Of a stretch of DNA of 64,000 bases, positions 41,744 through 52,667 are shown piece by piece (the first letter of the stretch is position 1; each line of letters opens with the position of its first letter). The DNA is from Streptomyces minutiscleroticus (GTDB taxonomy: Bacteria; Actinomycetota; Actinomycetes; Streptomycetales; Streptomycetaceae), in contig NZ_BMVU01000039.1 of the NCBI RefSeq assembly GCF_014650875.1, positions 1 to 64,000 of the forward strand. The letters are read 5' to 3'. Under the pieces are notes generated by a model. It saw only the letters and a program-made list of their open reading frames with translations, ran no database searches and was not told the origin of the DNA. The translations under genes were made by a program, and so were the position numbers.

Positions 41744-41948
41744 TAGCGGTGGTGGGGGTATCTGCCTGGCCTGCGGGAACATCGTCTCGCACCATCGGGT
41801 TGAGGCAGATGTCGGCGTTCCGGGTCAGGAGGCCAAGGACGGTGTCGGCAGTTGGAATGAGCGGTCCCCGCTTGCGGGACTAAGCTGCGGAAGGACAGGG
41901 AGGGGAGCGTCCCCTTCACTGCCTGACCGCTCTGAGGAGCGATTAACG

Positions 41949-44474
<2,526 letters not shown>

Positions 44475-44502
44475 CACCCGGGCCTCCGGGCGCACGCCGG
44501 AC

Positions 44503-44534
44503 AAGGGGCCGGTGCCTTCGGGCACCGGCCCCTT
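44503..44534. terminator. Bidirectional terminator between clpC and the acid phosphatase gene
   Basis: 14-bp perfect stem (44503-44516 with 44521-44534) closed by a stable TTCG tetraloop and starting AAGGGG / ending CCCCTT, so it has a short A/T flank in both directions. It serves two convergent genes. Confidence 0.9.
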
Positions 44535-44561
44535 CCGCGTGCCCGGGACCCGTTCAGGGCG

Positions 44562-45206
44562 TCAGGAGAGCTGCCCGTCGTAGTCCGGCAGCTTGAACGT
44601 CCGTTCGGAGTGCCCGCCCGACAGGTCGGTCGCGCTGTTGCCGATGTTCGCGATGATCGTGTAGCCCCGCGCCTCGATCGCGGCGCGCCGGGCGGTCTTG
44701 TAGTCGGCCACGTCGTCGAAGAGGTCGCCGAGCCCGCGCACGTACAGCCCCGCGACGTCGTAGCCGACGTGCTGGAGGTTGTAGCGCGTCACGGACTGGA
44801 CGATCCCGGGGCGGGCGGTGACGAAGAAGACCGCGACCCCGTGCTCCTGGGCGTACTCGGCGGCCTCCAGGACGGGCGCGTTGGCCGGCTGCGGGTAGCT
44901 GAAGCCGAAGTCGGTCTCCAGGGCGGTGTTGTCGACGTCCAGGACGATCGCGGGCCTCTCGCCCGCCGGGGCGCCGGCGATGCGCTCCTCCAGGTAGGGG
45001 AGGGCCTGGGCCATGACGGCCCGGCAGTCGCGTTGCCAGGTGGCGTGGTCGACGTCCTGGGCGGCGGTGGCGGTGGCGGTGACGGCCGTGGCGGCGGCCG
45101 GGGCCGCCGTGGCGGGCGCCGCGGCCGCCGGGGTCACCACGGCGCCGAGGACGGCCGCGGTGGCGGCGGCGGTGCCGAGCAGGCGCGTGCGGCTGCGTCC
45201 GGTCAT
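44562..45206 (-). CDS. Secreted HAD-family acid phosphatase (class B type)
   Basis: 214 residues. The N-terminal signal peptide (basic start MTGRSRTRLL, hydrophobic to ~29 with PAAAA-type cleavage) is followed by an Ala/Thr-rich linker and the phosphatase domain. The HAD motif I is IVLDVDNTALE (nucleophile Asp90, acid/base Asp92), motif II Thr in FFVTARP, and a Lys in DYKTARRAAIEARGYTIIANIGNSATDLSGG with motif IV-like residues. It probably scavenges phosphate from organic esters outside the cell. GAGAGGAA precedes ATG 45206. The protein ends ERTFKLPDYDGQLS, typical of the family. Confidence 0.9.
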   Translation of the reverse strand: MTGRSRTRLLGTAAATAAVLGAVVTPAAAAPATAAPAAATAVTATATAAQDVDHATWQRDCRAVMAQALPYLEERIAGAPAGERPAIVLDVDNTALETDFGFSYPQPANAPVLEAAEYAQEHGVAVFFVTARPGIVQSVTRYNLQHVGYDVAGLYVRGLGDLFDDVADYKTARRAAIEARGYTIIANIGNSATDLSGGHSERTFKLPDYDGQLS

Positions 45207-45393
45207 GTGGGGGTTCCTCTCGTCTCGGGAAGCGGGGAACGGGTGCCGCCCGGCATCGTCGCGGCGGCGGGGGACCGGCGGGGGACACCGGCATTACCGA
45301 GTGGTAACCGATGGATGCCCACTGAGGGTCGACGAGGCGCGACGCTGTGTCGCGGGACGGCCGCGCCGGGGCGGAAGGGGTGCCGCAGGGGCC

Positions 45394-45597
45394 GTGGCCC
45401 GCGTCGGCGAAGGCGGACGACGGGCGTGCGTCCGGCGTCGGCGGGGGCGACCGGCAAGGGCGCGGTCGGCGCCGGCGGAAGCGGTCGACGGGCGTGCGGT
45501 CGGTACGGGCGGGAGCGGTCGGCGGGCGGGTGGTCGGCACGGGCGGGAGCGGTCGGCGGATGCGCGGTCGGCGTGGTCCGGGTCACATAGGGCGGCT
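45394..45597. repeat. Six 34-bp degenerate tandem repeats in a 795-bp intergenic region
   Basis: Units start at 45394, 45428, 45462, 45496, 45530 and 45564, each 34 bp, with the best conserved core GGGAGCGGTCGGCGG in units 4 and 5. A period of 34 is not a multiple of 3, so the array is not selected as a protein repeat. It lies in the gap 45207-46001 upstream of both the acid phosphatase and the M23 peptidase genes. Confidence 0.85.
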
Positions 45598-45806
45598 GTT
45601 GGATCTTCCCGGCCCGTGACATGCCGCACAGGTCCCGGTGCCGGTACTAACCGGGGTAGTGGACCGGTCCGACGGCGCGGAGAGGACCGAGGTCCCCGTC
45701 TCCGCCGGACCTTCGGCAAGCCCTCCCGGCCACCGCCCCGTCCCGCGTCGCGGCCCTGACGGGACGCCCTCCGAAGTGCGGCTAAACCAGATGGGGTGGA
45801 CCGAAA

Positions 45807-45841
45807 AGGATCAATTGCCGACGGGACGTCTTCTTGATCCT
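45807..45841. promoter_or_regulatory. A/T-rich inverted repeat upstream of the M23 peptidase gene
   Basis: AGGATCAA (45807-45814) and TTGATCCT (45834-45841) form a perfect 8-bp dyad with a 19-bp spacer in an unusually A/T-rich patch (about 45780-45890), 160 bp before the peptidase start. It is a candidate operator or promoter region; no regulator can be named. Confidence 0.4.
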
Positions 45842-46001
45842 CAATGGTTAGTTTTCGCTCTCAAGTACGACGTACGGTCGTAGGTGGGGACTTTGTCGAC
45901 GTAACGGGCCTCGGGTTACCAATGGGGCATCCACCCGGCGTGTCCCGCGACGTGCCGGGTGCGCTGATGTTCAGCCCCCCGTCCCCGGAGGTAGTCCCCG
46001 C

Positions 46002-46745
46002 ATGTCCCAGCGCACCAAGTCCCCCCGCCCCGGCGCGTCCCCGATCCGTGCGCGTGCGGCCGTCCTGGCCGCCGGCCTCGGAGTGTCGGTCGCCCTGGGG
46101 GCCGGGGTCGCGGTCGCCGCGGAGACTGTCCTCGACAGCGCGAGCAGCACCACGGCCTCCTCCGTCAAGGCGCAGGCCGAGGCGCAGGCCAAGGCCGCCG
46201 CGAAGGCGGAGAAGGCGGCGGCCGACGCCAAGAAGACGGCCGCTGCCGAGAAGGCGGCCGCCGCGCAGAAGGCCGCCGCCGCGAAGAAGGCGGCCGCCAG
46301 GCCCGCGGCCGCCGCGAAGAGCGCCGCCTCCTGGGTCGACCCGGTCTCCGGCTACACGCTGAGCGCCAGGTTCAACCAGGCCGGCGGCATGTGGGCGGCC
46401 AAGCACTCCGGCCAGGACTTCGCGGTGCCGTCCGGCACCAAGGTGGTCGCGGCCCACGGCGGCACGGTCGTCAAGGCGGGCGGGAACGGCGCCGGCGACG
46501 GCCCCGCGTACGGCAACGCCGTCGTCATCAGGCACGGCAACGGCACGTACTCGCAGTACGCCCACCTGTCCCGCATCGAGGTGAAGGTCGGCCAGGTCGT
46601 CACCACCGGCCGGCGCATCGCCCTGTCCGGCAACACCGGCAACTCCAGCGGCCCGCACCTGCACTTCGAGATCCGCACGACCCCGGACTACGGCTCGGCC
46701 GTGGACCCGGTGGCCTTCCTGCGGAGCAAGGGCGTCAGCGTCTGA
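46002..46745 (+). CDS. Secreted M23-family (LytM) metallopeptidase
   Basis: 247 residues; a peptidoglycan endopeptidase acting outside the membrane. A signal peptide (basic MSQRTKSPRPGASPIRARAA, hydrophobic to ~40, AAE cleavage region) is followed by a highly charged Ala/Lys helix (~55-108, likely a coiled coil) and the LytM domain. The zinc ligands are His135 and Asp139 in HSGQDF and His221 in HLHFE (His219 catalytic). It starts WVDPVSGYTLSARFNQAGGMWAAKHSG, typical of actinobacterial M23 enzymes. GGAGGTAG lies before ATG 46002. It is convergent with the TetR gene, 9 bp apart. Confidence 0.94.
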   Translation: MSQRTKSPRPGASPIRARAAVLAAGLGVSVALGAGVAVAAETVLDSASSTTASSVKAQAEAQAKAAAKAEKAAADAKKTAAAEKAAAAQKAAAAKKAAARPAAAAKSAASWVDPVSGYTLSARFNQAGGMWAAKHSGQDFAVPSGTKVVAAHGGTVVKAGGNGAGDGPAYGNAVVIRHGNGTYSQYAHLSRIEVKVGQVVTTGRRIALSGNTGNSSGPHLHFEIRTTPDYGSAVDPVAFLRSKGVSV

Positions 46746-46754
46746 CGCACCGGG

Positions 46755-47333
46755 TCAGGCGCCGCCGTGCGCCTGCGCGACCAGGTCCATGGCGACCTCG
46801 AGGACGGCCTTGCGCTTCTCCTCGGGGTCGCCCTCGACGTCCTGCAGGGCGAACATCCCGGCGTGCATCGTGAAGAGCGCGCTGACGCAGCGGACCTGGT
46901 CGGTCAGTGGCGCGTCCGGCTCCTTGAGGATGTCGAACAGCGCGATCATGCGCTTCTTGAAGGCGTCGCCGACGCTCAGCTCGCGGACCGTCGCCTGGTT
47001 CTCCTGCATGAAGCGGAACAGGGGCGCCGCGCCGGACAGGGCGTCGCTGTAGCGGCGCAGGACCTCCTGCTTGGTCTCCAGGCTGTGCGGCTGCTCCGCG
47101 CCCCAGGCGATCAGCTCGTCCATCGGCCTCGTCAGGTCCTCGAAGAGGCTGACGAGGATGTCCTCCTTGGTCTTGAAGTGGTAGTAGAGCGCCGCCTTCG
47201 TGACCTCGAGCCGTTCGGCGATCTCGCGCAGGGAGGTCTTCTCGTACCCCTGCTCGGAGAAGAGTTCGAGGGCCACGTCCTGGATGCGCTGACGCGTGTT
47301 CCCGCGGCGCGGCTGCTGCTTGCTGCTGCCCAT
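46755..47333 (-). CDS. TetR/AcrR-family transcriptional repressor
   Basis: 192 residues. The N-terminal HTH is RQRIQDVALELFSEQGYEKTSLREIAERLEVTKAALYYHFKTKEDILVSL, a textbook TetR domain; the rest is the helical ligand-binding and dimerisation domain. It is divergent from an MFS exporter gene, and the 189-bp gap holds a pair of matching operators (47419-47491), so it most likely represses itself and the exporter until a drug-like ligand binds. GAGGAG lies 9 nt before ATG 47333. Confidence 0.93.
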   Translation of the reverse strand: MGSSKQQPRRGNTRQRIQDVALELFSEQGYEKTSLREIAERLEVTKAALYYHFKTKEDILVSLFEDLTRPMDELIAWGAEQPHSLETKQEVLRRYSDALSGAAPLFRFMQENQATVRELSVGDAFKKRMIALFDILKEPDAPLTDQVRCVSALFTMHAGMFALQDVEGDPEEKRKAVLEVAMDLVAQAHGGA

Positions 47334-47418
47334 GGCGGCGACTCCTCGGACTCCCTGTGCCCCGGCCGGCCGGCGGCCGTCCGACGATCATGGTGACGCC
47401 GGTACGGCCCCATCACAA

Positions 47419-47491
47419 ACTTACTTGACGCCCGGCTAGTTCGCGGGCTACCTTCCCCCACTGTAACCAACTTGCCGGGCGGCAAGTAAGT
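47419..47491. promoter_or_regulatory. Paired TetR operators between the tetR-type and MFS genes
   Basis: ACTTACTTGACGCCCGGC (47419-47436) and GCCGGGCGGCAAGTAAGT (47474-47491) are inverted copies with one mismatch in 18 bp. The right copy contains the palindrome ACTTGCCGGGCGGCAAGT (47470-47487; 7-bp arms, 4-bp centre), a typical TetR-family site. The centres are about five helical turns apart. Confidence 0.75.
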
Positions 47492-47522
47492 AAAGAAGTA
47501 TCACCCAGGGGAGTGGGGGACC

Positions 47523-49124
47523 ATGGCGGAGACGAAACCGGTGGCGGAGGAGAGCGCGGGGGCACCACCGCGCAGCGTGCGCGTCGTCCTGCTCGCGCTG
47601 ATGGTGGCGATGCTGCTCGCGATGCTGGACAACATGATCATCGGCACCGCGATGCCGACCATCGTGGGCGAGCTGGGCGGCCTGGAGCACCTCTCCTGGG
47701 TCGTCACCGCCTACACGCTGGCCACCGCGGCCTCCACCCCGATCTGGGGCAAGGTCGGCGACATGTACGGCCGCAAGGGCGCGTTCATGAGCTCGATCGT
47801 GATCTTCCTGATCGGCTCGGCGCTCAGCGGCATGGCGCAGGACATGGGGCAGCTCATCGGCTTCCGCGCGGTCCAGGGCCTGGGCGCCGGCGGTCTGATG
47901 GTCGGCGTCATGGCGATCATCGGCGACCTGATCCCGCCCCGGGAGCGCGGCAGGTACCAGGGCATGATGGCCGGTGTGATGGCGCTCGCCATGATCGGCG
48001 GACCGCTCGTCGGCGGCACCATCACCGACCACTGGGGCTGGCGCTGGTCCTTCTACATCAACCTGCCGCTCGGCATCGTCGCGCTGATCGCGATCAGCGC
48101 CGTGCTGCACCTGCCGAAGAAGCGGTCCGGTGGTCGGATCGACTACCTGGGCGCGGCCCTGCTGACCGTGGGCATCACCGCGATCGTGCTGGTCACCACC
48201 TGGGGCGGCACCGAGTACGCCTGGGGCTCCGCGATGATCATGGAGCTGACCGGGATCGGCGTCGCCGCGCTCGTCGGCTTCGTGTTCGTGCAGACCCGGG
48301 CGGCCGAGCCGGTCATGCCGCTGCACATCTTCCGCAGCCGCAACTTCACCCTCATGTCGGTGATCGGCTTCATCACCGGCTTCGTGATGTTCGGCGCGAC
48401 GCTGTTCCTGCCGCTGTACCAGCAGTCGGTGCAGGGCGCGTCCGCCACCAACTCCGGGCTGCTGCTCCTGCCGATGCTCGGCGCGATGCTCGTGGTCTCG
48501 ATGGTCGCGGGCCGGGTCACCACCTCCTCCGGCCGGTACAAGGTGTTCCCGGTCGCGGGCAGCGTCCTGATGACCGTGGGCCTGTTCCTGCTCGCGCAGA
48601 TGGACACGGAGACCACGCGCCTCACCTCGGGGGTCTACATGGCCGTCGTCGGCGCGGGCATGGGCTGCCTGATGCAGATCACCATGCTGGTGTCGCAGAA
48701 CAGCGTCGAGCTGAAGGACATGGGCGTCGCGTCCTCCACGTCCACCCTGTTCCGCACCCTGGGCTCGTCCTTCGGCGTCGCGATCATGGGCGCCCTGTTC
48801 AACCACCGGGTCCAGGACGTGATGGCCGAGCGGGCCGGCGCCCTCGGCTCGAAGGTGACCGAGCAGTCGGCGCAGCTGGACGCGGCGAGCCTGGCGAAGC
48901 TGCCGGAGGCGGCCCGCGAGGCGTACCAGTACGCCGTCTCCGCCGGTACGCACTCCGCGTTCCTGCTCGGCGCGGCCGTGGCCGTGGCGGCGCTGGCCGC
49001 CGCGGTGTTCGTCAAGGAGGTGCCGCTGCGGGGCGCGGGACCGAAGAAGCCGGCCGGGGACGACGCGGCAGGGGACGCCGCGCCGGGCGAGGGGGAGCGG
49101 CGGACGGTGGCAGAGGCCGTCTGA
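47523..49124 (+). CDS. MFS drug exporter, DHA2 (14-helix, EmrB/QacA) family
   Basis: 533 residues with 14 predicted membrane helices. Motif A-like GKVGDMYGRKGAFM, the antiporter motif C region GPLVGGTITDHWGWRWSFYINLPLG and motif D1 LDNMIIGTAMPTIVGEL are diagnostic of proton-driven DHA2 multidrug exporters. The acidic C-terminal tail is disordered. GGGGAGTGGGG lies just before ATG 47523. The divergent TetR-type repressor with shared operators implies ligand-induced expression; the substrate is unknown. Confidence 0.94.
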   Translation: MAETKPVAEESAGAPPRSVRVVLLALMVAMLLAMLDNMIIGTAMPTIVGELGGLEHLSWVVTAYTLATAASTPIWGKVGDMYGRKGAFMSSIVIFLIGSALSGMAQDMGQLIGFRAVQGLGAGGLMVGVMAIIGDLIPPRERGRYQGMMAGVMALAMIGGPLVGGTITDHWGWRWSFYINLPLGIVALIAISAVLHLPKKRSGGRIDYLGAALLTVGITAIVLVTTWGGTEYAWGSAMIMELTGIGVAALVGFVFVQTRAAEPVMPLHIFRSRNFTLMSVIGFITGFVMFGATLFLPLYQQSVQGASATNSGLLLLPMLGAMLVVSMVAGRVTTSSGRYKVFPVAGSVLMTVGLFLLAQMDTETTRLTSGVYMAVVGAGMGCLMQITMLVSQNSVELKDMGVASSTSTLFRTLGSSFGVAIMGALFNHRVQDVMAERAGALGSKVTEQSAQLDAASLAKLPEAAREAYQYAVSAGTHSAFLLGAAVAVAALAAAVFVKEVPLRGAGPKKPAGDDAAGDAAPGEGERRTVAEAV

Positions 49125-49149
49125 CCTCCCGGCGTCCCTCCCCGGCCAC

Positions 49150-49185
49150 GGGAGGCCCCCGGCGGACATCCGCCGGGGGCCTCCC
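49150..49185. terminator. Terminator after the MFS gene
   Basis: 16-bp perfect stem (49150-49165 with 49170-49185) with an ACAT loop, 25 bp past the stop. The remaining gap to 49476 (part of the 352-bp intergenic 49125-49476) contains only GC-rich degenerate repeats and no gene. Convergent cseC may also use this stem. Confidence 0.85.
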
Positions 49186-49476
49186 GCGTGCCCGCCGGGG
49201 GCTCTCGCGGCCGTGCGCGGGGCGGGTGGGACCCGGGTGCGCGGCGGGCGGGACTCGGGCGCGTGGGCGGTGCACGGGCTGGTGGGAGCCGGATGCGCGT
49301 GCGGTGCGCGGCCGGGCGTGCGTGCGGAGACGGTGCGTGGGGCGCGGGTGCGGCGATGCGTGTGTAGGACGTGCCGCGGGCGGGCGGGTGCGCGGTCGGG
49401 CGGCCGGGCGTCCATGTGCTGCCGTACGGTCAGGCGGCCGGCGGCGCGCGGCCGGGGGCCGTACGGCGGTGGGTGC

Positions 49477-51141
49477 TCAGTTGCCGGGGAGCGGCAGCAT
49501 CGGGAAGCTGCCCGTGTTCGTCGGCGCGTGCTCGGGCAGCCACAGCACGGCGACGGCGCCCTCGGCGGGCACGTGCTCCGGCGCCCCGGCGGGCCGTACA
49601 TTGCGGAAGGTCAGGCGCGCGCCCAGGACCCGGGCCTGGCCGGCGGCGATGGTCAGGCCGAGGCCGTGACCGTGGCCCGCGCGGTCGCGGCTGCCGGTGC
49701 GGAAGCGGCTCGGCCCGTCGGCGAGCAGGTCCTCCGGGAAGCCCGGCCCGTGGTCGCGCACCCGGATGACCCGGCCCTCGACCGTCACCTCGACCGGCGG
49801 CCTGCCGTGCTTGGCGGCGTTGACGAGCAGGTTCGTCAGGACGCGCTCCAGGCGGCGCGGGTCGGTGGTGACCTCCGACTCGTGCACCACCCGCACCTCG
49901 ACGCCGGAGTCCCGCGCGGCCACCCGCCGGGACACGAACTCGCCGAGCAGGATGTCCTGCAGCTCCGCCCGCTCGGACGCGCCGTCGAGCCGGGCCACCT
50001 CCAGGACGTCCTCCACGAGCGTGCGCATCGCCTGCGCCCGGTCCCGGACCAGCTCGGTCGGCCGCCCCGGCGGCAGCAGCTCGGCCGCCGTGAGCAGTCC
50101 GGTCACGGGGGTGCGCAGTTCGTGCGCGATGTCGGCGGTGACCCGCCGCTCGGCCTCGATGCGCTGCTGCAGGGCGTCCGCCATCGCGTCCACGGCCCGT
50201 GCGAGGTCGTCGGTCTCGTCGCGCACGACACCGCCGATGGCGTCCCGCACCCGTACGTCCGTGTCGCCCTTGGCGACCTGCCCGGCCGCCGCGGCCGCCT
50301 TGCGCAGCCGCCGCGAGAGCTGCCCGCCGATGAGCACGCCGAGCGCGCAGCCGCCGAAGACCACCGCTATCGAGCCGATGAGCAGCGCCCGGTCCAGGTC
50401 CTTCATGATCGTGGCGCTGCGGTCGGTGAACCGCGTGTGCAGCGAGAGGATGCGGCCGTCCTTCAGCGGCACGGCCGCCCAGATGTCCGGCGCGCCGTCC
50501 GACGGCTCGGCGATGTAGGTGGCCCGCCGGCCGGCCCTGGCCTTGACCAGCAGGTCCTTCGGGATGCCCGGGTCGTCGATCTTGATGCCCGGGAAGTTGG
50601 TCCGGCCGGACGTCTCGAAGTTCCGCTGCGCGATCTGGACGCGCTCGTCCGCCAGGTCGCGCGCGTTGTCCAGCATCGAGACCCGGGCGGCGTTGTGCAC
50701 CACGAGGCTCAGCGCGATCGCGACCAGCGCGCCGACCAGCGCGATCGCCGCGCTGATCTTCCAGCGCACCCCGGTCCGCAGCTTCGGCGCACCGGCGCGC
50801 AGCGCCGCGAGGCCGGCCCTCCACCGACCGGTGCTCCGCAGGCCCGTGGGACCGGTCCTCCTCCACTGCTCCGCGGGACCGGTTCCCCGCCTCCGCGCGG
50901 TTCCGGCGTGCTGCTCCGCGGTGCCGCCGCGCCGCTCCCCGCTCCCGGTGCTCCGCTCCGCGGTCCCGGTGCGCGCTCGCGCGGCTCCGGTCCGCGGGTC
51001 CGCGGAACCGGTTCGTCCGCCGGGCCCGTGCGGCATCCCGTCCCGTCCGTCCCGCCCGTTCCGCGCGCGCCGCGACCCCGCGCGCCCGGCTCCGTCCGGG
51101 CGCTCCGGTTCGTCCTCCGGGCCGTGTTCCGTCCCCCGCAT
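49477..51141 (-). CDS. cseC: Envelope-stress sensor histidine kinase CseC
   Basis: 554-residue membrane kinase; in S. coelicolor it senses cell-wall damage and phosphorylates CseB, which turns on sigE. Residues 1-~125 are a Gly/Arg/Thr-rich cytoplasmic extension coded by irregular ~25-bp DNA repeats (about 50850-51010), making it longer than I expect for the family. TM1 ~128-148, an extracytoplasmic sensor loop (~149-245), TM2 ~250-272, HAMP, H-box ADIAHELRTPVTGLL, N-box LTNLLVNAAKH and G-boxes RDHGPGF and GHGLGLTIA. It follows cseB by 7 bp in the sigE-cseA-cseB-cseC operon. Confidence 0.94.
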   Translation of the reverse strand: MRGTEHGPEDEPERPDGAGRAGSRRARNGRDGRDGMPHGPGGRTGSADPRTGAARARTGTAERSTGSGERRGGTAEQHAGTARRRGTGPAEQWRRTGPTGLRSTGRWRAGLAALRAGAPKLRTGVRWKISAAIALVGALVAIALSLVVHNAARVSMLDNARDLADERVQIAQRNFETSGRTNFPGIKIDDPGIPKDLLVKARAGRRATYIAEPSDGAPDIWAAVPLKDGRILSLHTRFTDRSATIMKDLDRALLIGSIAVVFGGCALGVLIGGQLSRRLRKAAAAAGQVAKGDTDVRVRDAIGGVVRDETDDLARAVDAMADALQQRIEAERRVTADIAHELRTPVTGLLTAAELLPPGRPTELVRDRAQAMRTLVEDVLEVARLDGASERAELQDILLGEFVSRRVAARDSGVEVRVVHESEVTTDPRRLERVLTNLLVNAAKHGRPPVEVTVEGRVIRVRDHGPGFPEDLLADGPSRFRTGSRDRAGHGHGLGLTIAAGQARVLGARLTFRNVRPAGAPEHVPAEGAVAVLWLPEHAPTNTGSFPMLPLPGN

Positions 51142-51148
51142 GGTCCGC

Positions 51149-51865
51149 TCAGGCCCTCAGCTTGTAGCCGAAGCCGCGGACCGTCTCGATCCGGTCCTGG
51201 CCGATCTTCGTACGCAGCCGCTGCACGTGGACGTCGACGACGCGGGTGTCGCCGCCCCAGCCGTAGTCCCAGACGCGCTCGAGGAGCTTGTCGCGGGAGA
51301 GGACCGTGCCGGGCGCGGCCGAGAACTCCAGCAGCAGCCGCATCTCGGTGGGCGTCAGCGCCACCGGCCGGCCGGACCGGCGCACCTCCATGCCCTCGGT
51401 GTCGATCTCCAGTTCGCCGGCGCCGAAGGTGAGCACGCCGCCGTCGACCGGGTCACCGGGCTCGGGGCCGCCGGCGGAACCCGCGCCGCTCGCGTGCCCG
51501 AAGCGGCGCAGCACCGCGCGGATGCGGGCGACCAGCACCGCCCCGTCGAAGGGCTTGGTCACGTAGTCGTCGGCGCCCGCCTCCAGGCCGAGGACGACGT
51601 CGATGGAGTCGGCGCGCGCGGAGAGCATGATCACCGGGACGGTGGACTCGTCCCGGATGCGACGGCACAGGGAGACGCCGTCGAGCCCCGGCACCATCAC
51701 GTCCAGGAGGGCGATGTCGGGCCGGTCCGCGCGGAACGCCTCCAGGCCCGACAGCCCGTCGGGCATCGCGGTGACCGCGAAGCCGTCGCGCTCCAGCGCG
51801 AGCTGGGTGGCCTCGCGGATGACGTCGTCGTCCTCGACGAAGAGGACGTGGGTCTGCTCTGCCAT
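51149..51865 (-). CDS. cseB: OmpR-family response regulator CseB
   Basis: 238 residues. The receiver domain has the acidic pocket EDDD (11-14), phospho-acceptor Asp55 (ALLDVMVPGLDG) and Lys in VTKPFDGAVL; the winged-helix OmpR effector (~140-235) has RLLLEFSAAPGTVLSRDKLLERVWDYGWGGDTRVVDVHVQRLRTKIGQD. In S. coelicolor CseB activates the sigE promoter when phosphorylated by CseC. A Gly/Pro linker (~120-140) is longer than usual. The start ATG 51865 has a GAGAG upstream. The 154-bp gap to cseA contains short TCTGCTGGTCTGTCGG repeats (51884-51920). Confidence 0.95.
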   Translation of the reverse strand: MAEQTHVLFVEDDDVIREATQLALERDGFAVTAMPDGLSGLEAFRADRPDIALLDVMVPGLDGVSLCRRIRDESTVPVIMLSARADSIDVVLGLEAGADDYVTKPFDGAVLVARIRAVLRRFGHASGAGSAGGPEPGDPVDGGVLTFGAGELEIDTEGMEVRRSGRPVALTPTEMRLLLEFSAAPGTVLSRDKLLERVWDYGWGGDTRVVDVHVQRLRTKIGQDRIETVRGFGYKLRA

Positions 51866-52019
51866 CCGGTGCTCTCAGTATCGATCTGCTGGTCTGTCGG
51901 TCTGCTGGTCTGTCGCTCGGTCCGTCGCCCGCCCGGCCGGTGGTCGGGCTGTCGCGGGCGGGGCGGCCGGCGGGCGGGCCGGTCCCGCCGTCGCCCCTTG
52001 CGGGGCCGGCGTCCCGCGG

Positions 52020-52667
52020 TCAGCCCTTGGCCGGGGAGGGGGTGTCCCCGCCCACGACCTTGCTGTAGTCGTTGTGCGTGCGGGTCTGCTCGGCGAAGCG
52101 GCCCGTGCTCCAGTGGTACGTGATCACTTCCTCGCCGGAGGGGTACTCCACGGAGTCCCCCTTCTCGTACACCTGCTGGGTCACCACGAGGTCGCCGCGG
52201 TCTATCTCCGCGTACACCGGCGGCTCCTCGGCCCGGAACACGTTCTGGTAGCCGTCGCCGTCCACGCGGTACACGTACGAGCCGACGCCGACCGCGTCGC
52301 CGCAGGTCATCACGTTCACCACGATGTCGTTGGCGGTCCCGCCGGTCAGCTTGCCGTACGAGACGTCGACCGGGTACTCGTCGGCGACGCACGGCTTCAG
52401 ATCGTGTTTGACCGCGGTACTGACCAGCGGGTCGTCCTTGACGAGCGCGACGGCGTCCACGCGCTCGGGGGAGGAGGGCGAGACCGCGGGCGTGGCGGTG
52501 CCGGCCGCCACCGAGTCGGAGCGGGCCGGCCCCTCGTCGCGGGCGCCGGTGCCGCCGGTGCCGCAGGCGCTCACGGACAGGGTGAGGGCGGTGAACCCGG
52601 CCACCGCCGTGATCACCGCCTGCAGAGCCCGTTCGGCTCCGGTGGCCCTGGTGCCTAGGCCGCGCAA
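52020..52667 (-). CDS. cseA: Lipoprotein CseA, negative modulator of the sigE system
   Basis: 215 residues; extracytoplasmic lipoprotein that in S. coelicolor dampens sigE expression, probably through CseC. A hydrophobic stretch ends in the lipobox SVSAC, giving Cys35. Two further cysteines (PCVAD, MTCGD) could form a disulfide. TTG 52667 is the likely start: GAGGAG lies 8 nt upstream and the gene overlaps the end of sigE by 13 bp, which implies translational coupling. There is no domain outside the Streptomyces CseA family. Confidence 0.9.
   Translation of the reverse strand: MRGLGTRATGAERALQAVITAVAGFTALTLSVSACGTGGTGARDEGPARSDSVAAGTATPAVSPSSPERVDAVALVKDDPLVSTAVKHDLKPCVADEYPVDVSYGKLTGGTANDIVVNVMTCGDAVGVGSYVYRVDGDGYQNVFRAEEPPVYAEIDRGDLVVTQQVYEKGDSVEYPSGEEVITYHWSTGRFAEQTRTHNDYSKVVGGDTPSPAKG

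Noticed and set aside
45394..45597. Possible CRISPR array (34-bp period)
   Set aside because: Units are contiguous and degenerate with no unique spacers, and no cas genes are in the window.
45294..45719. Minus-strand open frame rich in Pro/Arg within the phosphatase-peptidase gap
   Set aside because: It is a translation of the 34-bp DNA repeats; similar peptides appear in all three frames, showing it is not a protein gene.
45598..46001. c-di-AMP (ydaO-type) riboswitch before the M23 peptidase gene
   Set aside because: Such riboswitches precede wall-hydrolase genes in Streptomyces and disA is in this window, but I could not find the conserved ydaO core elements here. A covariance-model scan would decide.
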